DNA from: Arenimonas sp.
Lineage (GTDB): Bacteria; Pseudomonadota; Alphaproteobacteria; Rhizobiales; Rhizobiaceae
Reading direction: 5' to 3'
Assembly: GCA_019459145.1 (NCBI GenBank)
Contig: JAIBEK010000064.1
Location: forward strand, 1 to 64,000
DNA: 64,000 nucleotides
The translations under genes and the position numbers were made by a program. The notes under the pieces were generated by a model. It did not search any database. It had not been told where the DNA came from and saw only the letters and a program-made list of their open reading frames with translations. Positions 48,525 to 59,475 of the stretch are shown in pieces. How positions within the stretch are numbered: position 1 is the stretch's first letter; every line of letters begins with the position of its first letter.

Positions 48525-50450
48525 ATGCCGAGTAATCCGATATCACCGAAGGTTAGTCATGCGTTTCGGCGGACCGGCACCGCATTCGGGCTGGGGCTGA
48601 CCCTGGCGTTCGCTCCGGTGCTGGCCAGCGAAGCGCTCGCCTTCAAGATCTTCGGCATCACCATCTTCGGCGAGGACGAGGCGGCCAATGACGTCATCGA
48701 TCCGGTCCGTTACAGCATCACCCTCGACACCGACGGCGCCGACCAGGACCTCGCCGAGGCGCTCGAGCGAACCTCGCTTCTGCTGCGCGGCGAAGAGGCC
48801 CCGGTCTCCGGCGAACTGGGCCTGGTCATCAAGGCCCGCGACGATCGCGACCGCCTGATCGCCACCCTCTACGAAAATTCCCGCTATGGCGGCGTGGTCA
48901 ACGTCACGATCGACGGGCAGGACATCGACGCCCTGCCGCCCATTCCGACCTTTGCCCGCAACGGCCCCATTCCGGTCGTCGTGCGGGTGGATCCGGGTCC
49001 GGCCTTTACGCTCGGCACCGTATCGCTGGAGGGGGATGCCACCGGCCTCGATCCGTCCGTCTACGACCTGGTGCCGGGCGGCCCGGCCAGCTCGCTGATC
49101 ATCCTGAAGGCCGGCGAGAAGATCGTCGAGGACCTGAAGGGCGAGGGGCGACCGCTTGCGGTGCTGGCGCGCCGGGATGTGATCGCCGACCACGAGACAC
49201 AGACGGTCGACGTGGTGCTCGCGGTCGAAGCCGGGCCGGTGGCGCCGGTCGGCGAGGTCACCGTCAAGGGTGCCCGCAAGGTCGATCCGGCGTTCATCGC
49301 CCGCTATTCGCGGCTGCGCCAGGGCCAGGCCTACTCGCCGGAACAGTTGAAGAAGGCTGCGGAGCGGCTGCGCGCGCTGGGTACCTTCTCCAGCGTGACG
49401 ATCAATGAGGCGGATGGGCTAGCAGCCGATGGTTCGCTGCCGCTCGGCATCGTCGTGGCCGAAGGAAAGCACCGCTATTTCGGCGTCGGCGCCAGTTTCT
49501 CGTCGATCGACGGACTGGGCGTCGAGGGCTATTGGGGCCATCGCAACCTGTTCGGCCAGGCGGAATCGCTCAGGCTCGAAGGCAAGGTCGGCGGGCTCGG
49601 CGACTGGAGCGGTGTCGAGGATCTCGATTACAGCGCTGGCATCACCTTCATCAAGCCCGGTGCCTTCTTCCCCTCGGCGACGCTCGAGGCGAGCATCAAG
49701 GGCGCGACGCTGACGACCGAGTCCTATGACGCGGCCTCTGTCCTCGGCAAGGTGGCGCTGGCCTACGAGATCACCGACTATGACAAGGTGACGGCCGGCG
49801 TCTCGCTCGGCTATGACGACATCGACGACGCCTTCGGCAACAACACCTATCTGACCTTTGGCCTGCCGATCGGCTACAGTCGCGACACCCGCGACAACAA
49901 GCTCAATCCGACCGAAGGCTTCAACGCCACCTTGAGCGCCATTCCGAGCTACGAGATCCTCGGCGAGACCTTCTTCTCTACTTTTGAGGGCTCGCTCTCC
50001 GGCTATTACGGTCTCGGCGTCGAGGACCGTATCGTCCTTGCGGCGAAGCTCTCCGCCGGCATGCTGGTCGGCGCGGGCGATCTCGAATCCGTTCCGGCGA
50101 CGCGGCGCTTTTTCGCCGGCGGCGGCGGATCGGTACGCGGCTATGCCTATCAGGAAATCTCGCCGCTCGACGCCTCGGGCGATGCGACCGGCGGGCGGGC
50201 CTATGCACTCGGCTCGTTCGAGGCGCGCGTCAACGTGACCGAAACGATCGGCATCGTGCCCTTCCTCGACATCGGCTCGGTGACTGCCGCGAATTATCCC
50301 GATTTCTCCGATATCCGCATGGGAGCAGGCATCGGCCTGCGTTACCTGACGCCTTTCGGGCCGCTGCGCCTCGACGTCGCCATGCCGCTCGACCCTTATG
50401 ACGGCGGAAGCAAGTACGGCATCTATGCCGGCATCGGCCAGAGCTTCTGA
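48525..50450 (+). CDS. tamA: TamA-type Omp85 outer-membrane translocation factor, 641 aa
   Basis: The N-terminal signal (about 10-37) is followed by POTRA domains (about 55-300) and a C-terminal 16-strand barrel. FFAGGGGSVRGYAY holds the Omp85 VRGF/Y motif of the lid-lock, and the chain ends in Phe. It is directly followed by tamB, as usual. TamA-TamB form the translocation and assembly module that inserts outer-membrane proteins or moves lipids. Start ATG 48525; GTG 48519 is an alternative. Confidence 0.93.
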   Translation: MPSNPISPKVSHAFRRTGTAFGLGLTLAFAPVLASEALAFKIFGITIFGEDEAANDVIDPVRYSITLDTDGADQDLAEALERTSLLLRGEEAPVSGELGLVIKARDDRDRLIATLYENSRYGGVVNVTIDGQDIDALPPIPTFARNGPIPVVVRVDPGPAFTLGTVSLEGDATGLDPSVYDLVPGGPASSLIILKAGEKIVEDLKGEGRPLAVLARRDVIADHETQTVDVVLAVEAGPVAPVGEVTVKGARKVDPAFIARYSRLRQGQAYSPEQLKKAAERLRALGTFSSVTINEADGLAADGSLPLGIVVAEGKHRYFGVGASFSSIDGLGVEGYWGHRNLFGQAESLRLEGKVGGLGDWSGVEDLDYSAGITFIKPGAFFPSATLEASIKGATLTTESYDAASVLGKVALAYEITDYDKVTAGVSLGYDDIDDAFGNNTYLTFGLPIGYSRDTRDNKLNPTEGFNATLSAIPSYEILGETFFSTFEGSLSGYYGLGVEDRIVLAAKLSAGMLVGAGDLESVPATRRFFAGGGGSVRGYAYQEISPLDASGDATGGRAYALGSFEARVNVTETIGIVPFLDIGSVTAANYPDFSDIRMGAGIGLRYLTPFGPLRLDVAMPLDPYDGGSKYGIYAGIGQSF

Positions 50451-50481
50451 ACCGGGCCGTGAGAAGGAAAACGAAAGCCGC

Positions 50482-53400
50482 ATGCGCCTGCTGAAACGCC
50501 TCACGACCTTTGCCCTTCGCCTGATCGCCTATATCACCGGCGCGACGCTGGTGCTCGCCGTGGTGGCGGTACTCATTGCCGGCTTCACCGGCGTGGGCGG
50601 CGGCTTCCTGGCCGGCCAGATCGCCTCCCTGCTTTCGACGCCCGATCGGCGGATCTCGATCGACGGCGCGGGACGGCTTTTGGGCGGAAAGCTGAGGATC
50701 GAGAGCATGTCGCTGGCCGATAGCCAGGGCATTTATGCCGAGATCCGCGATCTTGCCATGGACTGGTCGCCGCTCGATCTTCTGGATGGTCGGCTCACCG
50801 CCGAGCGGATTGCCGCAGGCTCCGTTCGCATCCATCGCGCACCGGCCGTGACTGAGGACAAGGCCGACGAAGACAGCTCCGGTTCCGGCTTCTCGCTGCC
50901 GGTCGAAATCGATGTGCGCTCGCTGGACCTCCCCGTCGTCGATCTGGGCCGGGGCCTCGCCGGGCGTGACATTCGCCTGTCGCTCTCCGGCTCCGGCCAG
51001 GCGGTCAGCGAGCGGATCGCGGCACAGCTTCGGGCCAGGCGCGCCGATGCGCAGGATGCGCAGGCGACCGCCGACCTCGTTTATGCGCCCGCCGAAAATC
51101 GCCTGCGGCTGACCGGCGAACTGGGTGAACCGGCGGGCGGCCTGATCGCCGGCCTGCTGCGCCTGCCCGGCGCCCCGGCCTTGCGGCTTGGGGTCGACGG
51201 TGACGGACCGCTGAGCGACTGGAAGGGCAAGGTCACCGCCACGGTCGACGGCCGCCCGACGCTGGCAATCGATGCGACGCACAGCATTGACGCTGGCCTG
51301 CGCAGCATCACCGCCACCGGCGGCGGTCGTTTCGACGCTTTGCTGCCGCCTCAGCTTCGTCCTCTCTTCGAGGGCGAAACGACGATCGACCTCGCGGCCA
51401 GCCTCGATCGCAACGGCGCGGTGATCATCGACAGAGGCAAGCTGTCGACCGCCGCACTCGACCTGACTGCGTCTGGACGCTACGCCGCCAACGGCACCAA
51501 CGACCTCGAGGCCCGGTTGGTCGGCACGGCCGGCCCGGTTCCGTTCAGCTGGACAAGCGGCGAGCAGACCATTTCAGCTACGATCGAGCAGCTCGCGCTT
51601 TCCGTCAACGGCCCGGCCAACGGCGCGACCATCAACCTCAAGAGCCGGTTCGCCTCCCTGAAATTGCCGCAAGGCACGCTTGGCGGCGTGGACCTGGCCG
51701 CAACAAGCGACAGCTTCGACCTCGCGACGCGCACGGGCCCCCTTCAGGCCACCGTTTCCGTGGTGGAAAGCCAGCTCGCCGACGCGGAGCTCGACCGCAT
51801 CCTCAAGGCGCCGCTGACGATCAGGGCGCCGCTTCTGCTGGGGGAAAACAGGCTCGGTTTCGACGGAACGACCATCGAAAGCACCACGATCGGCGGCAAG
51901 CTCAGCGGCGACTATGCGCTGAACGAAAAGACGCTCACCAGCCGCTTCGAACTGTTCGCCGTGCCCGGCATCCTGCCGGCGACCATTGCGGGCAAGCTCA
52001 ATGGCACGATCGGCCTTGCCGGCACGCTCGACTACGCGCTGCCGCGCCAGCTGGCGCTCTCCGACCTCAGGCTGACCAGCAATCTCGGCGAGGCGACCGG
52101 CTCCGTGACCCTGGATGCCGAGAGCCGGCTGACGGCCGATCTCGCCGGCCGGATCAGCGACCTTGCCACTCTGGTCGACAACATCAGCGGCGGCGCGGAA
52201 TTCGCCCTTTCGGCCTCAGGGCCACTGGATGCCCTTGTCAGCAAGCTGTCGCTGAAAAGCGAAGCAGCCGTCGCCGCCGGGCGCAAGCTGGAGAACCTCG
52301 CGCTCGAAATCGAGGGGACCGCCGACAGGACGGCGCCGAAGGGGATGCTGACAATGTCCGGCAGGCTCGACGGGCAGGCGATCGAGGCGACCGCCGATCT
52401 CGTCGCCGAAAACGGTCGCTCCTCCATTCCGGCACTGGCGGTTAAGGTCGGCGCCAATCGGATCGAGGGCGCGCTCACCTTCTCCCCGTCCTTCACACCC
52501 TCGGGAACGCTGCGTTTCGACCTGCCGGAAGTCGGACTGATCGCCGCCCTGGCGGGGCAAAATGCCAGCGGCGACCTCAAGGGCTCCGTCGACCTCGCGG
52601 AGAACGACGGCAAGCTGTCGGCGACGATCGCGGCAACCGGCTCGACGCTTTCACGCGACACGCTGGCGGTAACCTCGCCTGACATCCGCCTCACCATCTC
52701 CGACCTTGCCGCCGTTGCCGCCGAAGGCAGTCTCAGCGCCTCGGCAGTGTCGGTCGGTGCCAATCGCATCGAGACGCCGAAACTCGCTTTCTCGCGCCAG
52801 GGTTTGAGCACCGCCTTTGATCTCGACGGTCGCTACGACGGCGCGCCGCTCACGGCCAAGGGCCGCATCGAGCAGCAGGCGTCAGGCTTGCGGATCGCAC
52901 TCGACACGCTCTCCGCCGCGCCGCGCCGCATACCCCTCACGCTCGCCAAACCAGCCGCCTTCACTTTAGCCGGCGGCAAGATGACGATCGAAACCGCGAC
53001 GATCTCCGCCGGCTCCGGCACCGTCGACCTATCGGGCAGCGCCGGCGAGGCGCTCGACATAAACGCGGCCCTTCGCAACGTGCCCGCCTCGCTCGCTGCG
53101 ACCGTGGCTCCAACGCTTGCGGCCGATGGCACGATTTCCGGCACGGTGACGGTCACCGGCACGCCTGGTGCACCGGTTGTCGCCTATGCGCTGGACTGGG
53201 CAAACGCCGCCGTCGCCCAGACCCGCGCGGCCGGTGTCGGTGCATTCTCGATATCGGCCAAGGGTGATTTCCGCGATGGCCGCCTGTCGCTCGACAGCAG
53301 CGCGACCGGCCAGGGCGGTCTTGGGCTTGCCGGCGGAGGAACCCTCAGCCTGTCCGGCCAGCGGCCGATCGCCATGAAATTCACCGGCAACCTGCCCTTT

Positions 53401-54651
53401 GCCGCGCTGACCGGCCTGCTGTCACGCCAGGGCTTCGTGCTGGAAGGCTCGGCCGATGCCGATATCACCGTGTCGGGCGGATTGGCTGCACCACAATTGA
53501 CCGGCACCGTGCGCACCTCCGGCGCCCGCCTGATCGACGTGCGGCGCAACCTTGCGGTCGAGCAATTGTCGGCAACCGTTACCTTGCAGGGTAACCGCGC
53601 CTCCGTGACCGGCCTCACCGGCAAACTCGCGAGCGGCGGCGCAATTTCCGGCGGCGGCACGATCGACATCCTGTCACCCGGCCTGCCGGCCGACATCGCC
53701 ATCACCCTCGACAAGGCCGTCTATGTCGACGGCACCATGGTGGCAAGCACCGCCGATGGACAGCTGACCATCAAGGGACCGCTGCTCTCAGGCCCGGTTC
53801 TGGCCGGCCGGATCGACCTGTCGAAGACCGCCATCACCATTCCGGAAAAGCTGCCGACCAGCCTGTCTGAACTCGACATCCAACACCGCCACGCGCCGCC
53901 GGCGGTGCGCCAGCAGATGGCGACGATCACCAAGACCGAACGCCATGGCAGCCAGTCGTCCATCGGCCTCGATCTCACCGTCTCGTCTCCGACGCAGATC
54001 TTCGTGCGCGGACGCGGTATCGATGCGGAACTCGGCGGCACGATCGCGGTGACCGGCACGGCCCAGGCGCCGAACGTCTCCGGCGCCTTCGATCTGAGGC
54101 GCGGCCGCCTGTCGATCCTGGCCAAGCGCATGGAATTCACCAGCGGCACGATCACCTTCGGCGGCGGATTGATCCCGATCCTCGACATGGAGGCGACGAC
54201 GACGTCGGGAACGACGACGATCACCATCACGATCGCGGGCTTCGCCAACGACCCGACCGTCTCGTTCTCGTCCTCTCCATCGCTGCCGCAGGACGAAATT
54301 CTCGCCCAGTTGATATTTGGCCAGTCCATGGCCCGCCTGTCCGCCTTGCAGATCGCCCAGCTCGCAGATGCCGCGGCTCAGCTTGCCGGCGGCCGCTCGA
54401 CCTCGCTGTTCGAGGCACTACGCTCGACGCTCGGCGTCGACGATCTCGACATCTCGACCGACGAGACCGGCCAGGCCAAGGTCAGCGCCGGCAAGTACCT
54501 GAACGACAAGACCTATATCGAACTGCAGCAGGGCGGCGCCGGCCAGACCAAGGCGGTGATCAATCTCGACATCGGTCGCGGCGTGAAGCTTAAGGGTGAG
54601 GCGGGGGCGGAAGGCGCCGGCGCCGGCATCTTCTACGAAAAGGAGTACTAA
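50482..54651 (+). CDS. tamB: TamB translocation subunit (DUF490), 1389 aa
   Basis: One N-terminal signal anchor (ALRLIAYITGATLVLAVVAV, about 12-31) is followed by a long periplasmic beta-taco of repeated short strands and the C-terminal DUF490 (EKLPTSLSELDIQHRHAPPA and downstream). It spans the periplasm and partners with TamA, encoded 32 bp upstream. The start 50482 is set by the hydrophobic anchor; an upstream ATG would overlap tamA. Confidence 0.93.
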   Translation: MRLLKRLTTFALRLIAYITGATLVLAVVAVLIAGFTGVGGGFLAGQIASLLSTPDRRISIDGAGRLLGGKLRIESMSLADSQGIYAEIRDLAMDWSPLDLLDGRLTAERIAAGSVRIHRAPAVTEDKADEDSSGSGFSLPVEIDVRSLDLPVVDLGRGLAGRDIRLSLSGSGQAVSERIAAQLRARRADAQDAQATADLVYAPAENRLRLTGELGEPAGGLIAGLLRLPGAPALRLGVDGDGPLSDWKGKVTATVDGRPTLAIDATHSIDAGLRSITATGGGRFDALLPPQLRPLFEGETTIDLAASLDRNGAVIIDRGKLSTAALDLTASGRYAANGTNDLEARLVGTAGPVPFSWTSGEQTISATIEQLALSVNGPANGATINLKSRFASLKLPQGTLGGVDLAATSDSFDLATRTGPLQATVSVVESQLADAELDRILKAPLTIRAPLLLGENRLGFDGTTIESTTIGGKLSGDYALNEKTLTSRFELFAVPGILPATIAGKLNGTIGLAGTLDYALPRQLALSDLRLTSNLGEATGSVTLDAESRLTADLAGRISDLATLVDNISGGAEFALSASGPLDALVSKLSLKSEAAVAAGRKLENLALEIEGTADRTAPKGMLTMSGRLDGQAIEATADLVAENGRSSIPALAVKVGANRIEGALTFSPSFTPSGTLRFDLPEVGLIAALAGQNASGDLKGSVDLAENDGKLSATIAATGSTLSRDTLAVTSPDIRLTISDLAAVAAEGSLSASAVSVGANRIETPKLAFSRQGLSTAFDLDGRYDGAPLTAKGRIEQQASGLRIALDTLSAAPRRIPLTLAKPAAFTLAGGKMTIETATISAGSGTVDLSGSAGEALDINAALRNVPASLAATVAPTLAADGTISGTVTVTGTPGAPVVAYALDWANAAVAQTRAAGVGAFSISAKGDFRDGRLSLDSSATGQGGLGLAGGGTLSLSGQRPIAMKFTGNLPFAALTGLLSRQGFVLEGSADADITVSGGLAAPQLTGTVRTSGARLIDVRRNLAVEQLSATVTLQGNRASVTGLTGKLASGGAISGGGTIDILSPGLPADIAITLDKAVYVDGTMVASTADGQLTIKGPLLSGPVLAGRIDLSKTAITIPEKLPTSLSELDIQHRHAPPAVRQQMATITKTERHGSQSSIGLDLTVSSPTQIFVRGRGIDAELGGTIAVTGTAQAPNVSGAFDLRRGRLSILAKRMEFTSGTITFGGGLIPILDMEATTTSGTTTITITIAGFANDPTVSFSSSPSLPQDEILAQLIFGQSMARLSALQIAQLADAAAQLAGGRSTSLFEALRSTLGVDDLDISTDETGQAKVSAGKYLNDKTYIELQQGGAGQTKAVINLDIGRGVKLKGEAGAEGAGAGIFYEKEY

Positions 54652-54670
54652 GCCGGCAAAGGATAGGCGG

Positions 54671-55096
54671 TCAGCCGACCTTGCTGGTTTTCAGGAGGAT
54701 GCTCGATTCCGTCGTGTTGATCCCCTCGATCAGCCGGATACGGCGCAGCGTTTCATCGAAGGAAGCAAGATCGCGGTCTTCCAGCTCGGCGATGAAATCC
54801 CAGCGTCCGTTGGTGCTGTGCAGCGCTCGAACCTCGGGCAGGCCGCGCAATTGATGCGCGACGCGGTCGGCGAACTTCCCCACCACCTCGATCATCACGA
54901 TGGCCCGGACACCGGCCGGGCGGATTTCGCTGCCGGTGCGGATGGTGAAGGCGGCGATCGTGCCGTCGGCCACCATGCGGTCAATCCGGGCGGCGATGGT
55001 CGCGCGGGAAGCGCCGGTCATCGCCGCAAGCGACGAGGCCGGGATGCGGGCATTGTGGCGCAGGGCGCTGAGAATATCGCGGTCGAGGTCGTCCAT
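54671..55096 (-). CDS. Lrp/AsnC-family regulator, 141 aa
   Basis: The N-terminal HTH (LDRDILSALRHNARIPASSL, ATIAARIDRM) and the RAM ligand domain (RAIVMIEVVGK, RRIRLIEGINTTES) are complete. It is divergent from rocF and close to it (120 bp), so it is the likely activator of arginine catabolism, responding to arginine or ornithine. Convergent with tamB at its 3' end. Confidence 0.92.
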   Translation of the reverse strand: MDDLDRDILSALRHNARIPASSLAAMTGASRATIAARIDRMVADGTIAAFTIRTGSEIRPAGVRAIVMIEVVGKFADRVAHQLRGLPEVRALHSTNGRWDFIAELEDRDLASFDETLRRIRLIEGINTTESSILLKTSKVG

Positions 55097-55216
55097 GTTA
55101 CACTTCGTCAGAGAGCGCCGTCGTTTTGCGCAATCTAACTCGCTTTCCGATTATTTTCCATCTTTTTGGAGACGCACCCTTTGGCCAAGATCATGCCTCC
55201 AAACGAGGAGATCCTG

Positions 55217-56152
55217 ATGAACGACAAGACCAAGGCCGTCACGCTGATCGGCGTTCCGCTGGAGGAAGGCTCCGGCCGCGGCGGCTGTGCCATGGGGCCC
55301 GCGGCGCTGCGCATCGCCGGCATCGGCTCGGCGCTCGGCGAGCTCGGCTACCGCGTCGACGACGCCGGCGACCTGCGTCCGGCCCCGGCGACCGACCTTG
55401 GCCAACATGCGAAGGCGCACGAACTCCCGATCGTCGGCGCATTCACCCGCGCCATCGAGGATCGAACCTATCGCGCCGCGGCCGAAGGCACCCTCCCCGT
55501 TCTCCTTGGCGGCGACCATAGCCTGTCCATGGGCAGCGTATCCGGCATGGCGCGGCGCGCGGCCGAACTCAGACGCCCGCTTTTCGTCCTCTGGCTCGAC
55601 GCCCATGCGGACTTCAACACGCCATCCACCTCACCCTCCGGCAACATCCACGGCATGCCCGTCGCCTTCTACTGCGGCAAGGCGGAATTCGCCCCGATCC
55701 TGCCCAAGGACCGACCCTTCGTCGACCCGCGCCATGTCTACCAAGTCGGCATCCGCTCGGTCGACGAACAGGAGCGCCTGGCGATCGCCGAGAACGGCGT
55801 CAATGTCTTCGACATGCGCGCCATCGACGAGGAGGGCATGGGCGCCATCATGCGCCGGATCATCGCCGATGTGTCGCAGGTCAATGGCCTGCTGCATGTC
55901 AGCCTCGACGTCGACTTTCTCGATCCCGATGTCGCGCCGGGCGTCGGCACCACGGTTCCGGGGGGTGCCACCTTCCGTGAAGCTCACCTGATCATGGAGA
56001 TGCTGCACGATAGCGGCCTCGTCTCCTCGCTCGACCTGGTCGAACTCAACCCCTTCCTGGACGACCGGGGCAAGAGCGCCCGCGTCATCGTCGAACTGGC
56101 CGCCAGCCTGTTCGGCCGGCGCATTCTCGACCGCCCCACCCGCGCCGCCTAG
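55217..56152 (+). CDS. rocF: Arginase
   Basis: Hydrolyses arginine to ornithine and urea. Manganese ligands are in GGDHS (98-102), DAHADFN (128-134) and SLDVDFLDP (near 235-243); SGNIHGMP (141-148) contacts the substrate. At 311 aa it is full length. Start 55217 follows GAGGAG at good spacing. Operon with rocD, 19 bp apart. Confidence 0.96.
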   Translation: MNDKTKAVTLIGVPLEEGSGRGGCAMGPAALRIAGIGSALGELGYRVDDAGDLRPAPATDLGQHAKAHELPIVGAFTRAIEDRTYRAAAEGTLPVLLGGDHSLSMGSVSGMARRAAELRRPLFVLWLDAHADFNTPSTSPSGNIHGMPVAFYCGKAEFAPILPKDRPFVDPRHVYQVGIRSVDEQERLAIAENGVNVFDMRAIDEEGMGAIMRRIIADVSQVNGLLHVSLDVDFLDPDVAPGVGTTVPGGATFREAHLIMEMLHDSGLVSSLDLVELNPFLDDRGKSARVIVELAASLFGRRILDRPTRAA

Positions 56153-56171
56153 ATCAACCCGAGGACCGACG

Positions 56172-57374
56172 ATGTCGAACACAGCAGAGCTTATCGCCAC
56201 CGAACAGCGCCTCGGCGCGCACAATTACAAGCCCCTCGACGTTGTCCTGACACGCGGTCAGGGTGTCCATGTCTGGGACAGCGAGGGCAAGCAATATCTC
56301 GACTGCCTGTCGGCCTATTCGGCCGTCAACCAGGGTCATTGCCATCCCCGCATCCTCGCCGCCATGACGGAGCAGGCCTCCAAGCTGACGCTCACCTCGC
56401 GCGCCTTCCGCAATGACCAGTTGGCGCTGCTCTACGAAGAGCTTGCGGCGCTGACCGGCTCGCACAAGATTCTGCCGATGAACTCGGGCGCGGAAGCCGT
56501 CGAGACCGCGATCAAGGCGGTGCGCAAATGGGGCTACGAGACCAAGGGCGTGCCGGAAGGCAAGGCCGAGATCATCGTCTGCTCCGGCAACTTCCATGGA
56601 CGGACGCTCAGCATCGTCTCCTTCTCGACCGATCCAGACGCGCGCGGCGGCTTCGGGCCCTTCACCACCGGCTTCCGCACCGTACCCTTCGGTGACGCCG
56701 ATGCCTTCGAGGCGGCCATCACGGAAAACACCGTCGGCGCGCTGATCGAGCCGATCCAGGGCGAGGCGGGCGTCATCATCCCACCGGCCGGCTATCTGCG
56801 CCGGGTGCGCGAACTCTGCACGGACAAGAACATTACCCTCATCCTCGACGAAATCCAGACCGGGCTCGGTCGCACCGGCAAGCTTTTGGCCGAGGAACAC
56901 GAAGGGATCGAGGCGGACGTCACGCTGATCGGCAAGGCCCTGTCCGGCGGCTTCTACCCGGTCTCTGCCGTGCTCTCCAACTCCGAAGTTCTCGGTGTGC
57001 TCAAGCCCGGCCAGCACGGCTCGACGTTTGGCGGCAACCCGCTCGCCTGCGCCATCGCCCGCGAGGCGCTCAAGGTTCTGACCGAGGAGAAGATGGTCGA
57101 AAACTCCGCCACCATGGGCGACTATTTTCTCGAAGGGCTAAGGTCCATCCGCTCGAACATCGTCAAGGACGTGCGCGGCCGCGGCCTGATGCTCGCGGTC
57201 GAGCTCGACCCGGAGGCCGGCGGCGCGAGGCAATATTGCTACGCGCTGAAAGACCTCGGCCTGCTCGCCAAGGATACCCATGTCGATACGATCCGGCTGG
57301 CCCCGCCGCTGGTCATCACCAGGGATCAGGTGGACTGGGCGCTGGAGAGGATCGAAAAGGTTCTGATGCAGTAA
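56172..57374 (+). CDS. rocD: Ornithine--oxo-acid transaminase
   Basis: Class III PLP aminotransferase, 400 aa, full length: [14 protein letters not shown] and the PLP lysine in [15 protein letters not shown]. It converts ornithine to glutamate semialdehyde, the next step after arginase. The pair feeds arginine nitrogen into glutamate. Confidence 0.95.
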   Translation: MSNTAELIATEQRLGAHNYKPLDVVLTRGQGVHVWDSEGKQYLDCLSAYSAVNQGHCHPRILAAMTEQASKLTLTSRAFRNDQLALLYEELAALTGSHKILPMNSGAEAVETAIKAVRKWGYETKGVPEGKAEIIVCSGNFHGRTLSIVSFSTDPDARGGFGPFTTGFRTVPFGDADAFEAAITENTVGALIEPIQGEAGVIIPPAGYLRRVRELCTDKNITLILDEIQTGLGRTGKLLAEEHEGIEADVTLIGKALSGGFYPVSAVLSNSEVLGVLKPGQHGSTFGGNPLACAIAREALKVLTEEKMVENSATMGDYFLEGLRSIRSNIVKDVRGRGLMLAVELDPEAGGARQYCYALKDLGLLAKDTHVDTIRLAPPLVITRDQVDWALERIEKVLMQ

Positions 57375-57690
57375 CCAGACCGGACACTGCCCGCTTATCG
57401 CGGAACCAATAAGGCTCTCGTCCTCCGGCGAGGGCCTTCGTTCTTTCGAGGATCACGTCTTGGCTTTTGACTTTTTTTGGTGAGCATTTGCCCGCCATGT
57501 GAGACTTTGGTCTTCACCCACCATCCCCTTAAGCAGCCCTTAACTATGACCCCCTATTTTTAGGGGCAACGAGCGTCGCCGGAAATCTACCGCTCGCCGG
57601 CTACCGTAATTTTCTCAGATTTTAGATTCGTTCACGGCACTAACGACGGTCTGGCCGCTCATTCATGTGCCATAATAAAGGGGACTGAGA
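57375..57690. promoter_or_regulatory. 316-bp gene-less stretch: rocD terminator and chemoreceptor promoter region
   Basis: GGCTCTCG / CGAGGGCC (57413-57420, 57429-57436; one wobble pair) then TTCGTTC is the terminator of rocFD. Further on is a dyad CCCCTA-TTTT-TAGGGG (57551-57566). No clear -35/-10 pair was found; AT-rich sequence around 57600-57640 is the likely promoter zone of the chemoreceptor gene. Confidence 0.6.
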
Positions 57691-59475
57691 GTGCACATCA
57701 ACATATTTGGCGCGGATGCAAAGGCGATCCTGGCGGCCGTGAGCAGTTCACAAGCTATCATCGAGTTCAGCCTCGACGGCAAGATCATCACCGCCAACGA
57801 GAATTTCTGTCGCGCGCTCGGGTACCAGCTCTCGGAGATCCAGGGCAAGCATCACAGCATGTTCTGCGACCCGACCTATGTCGCGTCGCCGGATTACAAG
57901 CAGTTCTGGGCGGACCTCGGCGCCGGTCGATTTGATTCCCGCGAGTACAAGCGCATATCGAAGACCGGTCAGGAAGTCTGGATCCAGGCCTCCTACAATC
58001 CGGTGTTCAGCGGCGGCAAACCCTACAAGGTCGTCAAGTTCGCCACCGACATCACCGCGCAGAAGCTGAAATCGGCCGAAGATGCCGGAAAGATCGCGGC
58101 CATCTCTCGCGCCCAGGCGATGATCGAGTTCACCCCCACGGGTGAAATCCTCACCGCCAACGACAATTTCCTCAGCACGCTCGGCTACAGCCTGTCGGAG
58201 ATCCAGGGCAAGCATCATGCGATGTTTTGCGAACCCTCCTACACCCAGAGCCCCGACTATCAGCGCTTCTGGCAGAAGCTTGCCGGCGGCGAATTCTTCT
58301 CCGAGGAGTTCAAGCGCATCGGCAAGGGCGGCAAGGTCGTATGGATCCAAGCATCCTACAACCCGATCTTCGACATGAACGGCCGGGTGTTCAAGGTCGT
58401 CAAGTTCGCCACGGACATTAGCGAGCGGGTCCGCTCCGTCGACGACGTCGCAGTCGGCCTGACGGCACTTGCCGAGGGCGACCTGACGGCACGGATCGAA
58501 CGTCCGCTGATCCCCGGTCTCGACCGCCTGCGACTAGACTTCAACAACTCGCTCGATAAGCTGCAGGCGGCAATGGCGACGGTCGGCGAGAACACCAATG
58601 CGATCGCCGCCGGTTCGAAGGAAATCCAGGCGGCTTCCGACAGCCTGGCCAAGCGCACCGAGCAGCAGGCGGCCGCCGTCGAGGAGACTGCGGCAGCGCT
58701 CGAGGAGATCACCCAGACCGTTACCGACAGTTCGAAGCGTGCCGACGAGGCCGGTTCTCTCGTCGCCCGCACCAAGGCTGGCGCGGAAAAATCGGGTGAA
58801 GTCGTAAAGAGCGCGATTGCCGCGATGGGCCAGATCGAATCCTCGTCACGGGAAATCTCCAACATCATCGGCGTGATCGACGACATCGCCTTCCAGACCA
58901 ATCTTCTCGCGCTGAATGCCGGCGTTGAAGCTGCCCGTGCCGGCGAGGCCGGCAAGGGATTTGCGGTCGTCGCCCAGGAGGTTCGCGAACTGGCCCAGCG
59001 TTCGGCCAACGCCGCCAAGGAGATCAAGGCGCTGATCACCACATCCGGCGAACAGGTGCGTAACGGCGTCTCGCTCGTCGGCCAGACCGGCAAGGCGCTG
59101 GAGCAGATCGTCACCGAGGTTCAGGACATCAACAGCAACGTCATCGCCATCGTCGAAGCCTCAAAGGAACAGGCTACCGGGCTGCAGGAGATCAACAAGG
59201 CGGTCAACGCCATGGACCAGAACACCCAGCAGAATGCCGCCATGGTCGAGGAGACCACCGCCGCCAGCCACAGCCTTGCCAGGGAATCCGAGACCCTTCG
59301 CAATCTCCTGTCACAGTTTAGATTTGGGCAACACTCTTCGACTACAGTAACCCTAGCGCGTCCTGATGCCCGACCCGTCGCATCCCCGGCACGCAAACTC
59401 ATGGCTAAGGTCGCACGCGCCGCAACAGGCGGCGCAGCGACCGCCCAGGCACAGGAAAGTTGGGAAGAATTCTAA
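57691..59475 (+). CDS. Soluble double-PAS methyl-accepting chemotaxis protein, 594 aa
   Basis: Two PAS domains (about 10-128 and 132-250), which are clear tandem duplicates sharing EIQGKHH and VWIQASYNP, are followed by a HAMP-like helix (about 250-300) and the MCP signalling hairpin (FQTNLLALNAGVEAARAGEA tip). There is no membrane segment, so it is a cytoplasmic receptor. The C-terminal ESWEEF resembles the NWETF CheR-docking pentapeptide. PAS ligand is unknown; PAS folds often hold haem or flavin. Start GTG 57691 has AGGGGA upstream. The stop overlaps cheW by one base. Confidence 0.92.
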   Translation: MHINIFGADAKAILAAVSSSQAIIEFSLDGKIITANENFCRALGYQLSEIQGKHHSMFCDPTYVASPDYKQFWADLGAGRFDSREYKRISKTGQEVWIQASYNPVFSGGKPYKVVKFATDITAQKLKSAEDAGKIAAISRAQAMIEFTPTGEILTANDNFLSTLGYSLSEIQGKHHAMFCEPSYTQSPDYQRFWQKLAGGEFFSEEFKRIGKGGKVVWIQASYNPIFDMNGRVFKVVKFATDISERVRSVDDVAVGLTALAEGDLTARIERPLIPGLDRLRLDFNNSLDKLQAAMATVGENTNAIAAGSKEIQAASDSLAKRTEQQAAAVEETAAALEEITQTVTDSSKRADEAGSLVARTKAGAEKSGEVVKSAIAAMGQIESSSREISNIIGVIDDIAFQTNLLALNAGVEAARAGEAGKGFAVVAQEVRELAQRSANAAKEIKALITTSGEQVRNGVSLVGQTGKALEQIVTEVQDINSNVIAIVEASKEQATGLQEINKAVNAMDQNTQQNAAMVEETTAASHSLARESETLRNLLSQFRFGQHSSTTVTLARPDARPVASPARKLMAKVARAATGGAATAQAQESWEEF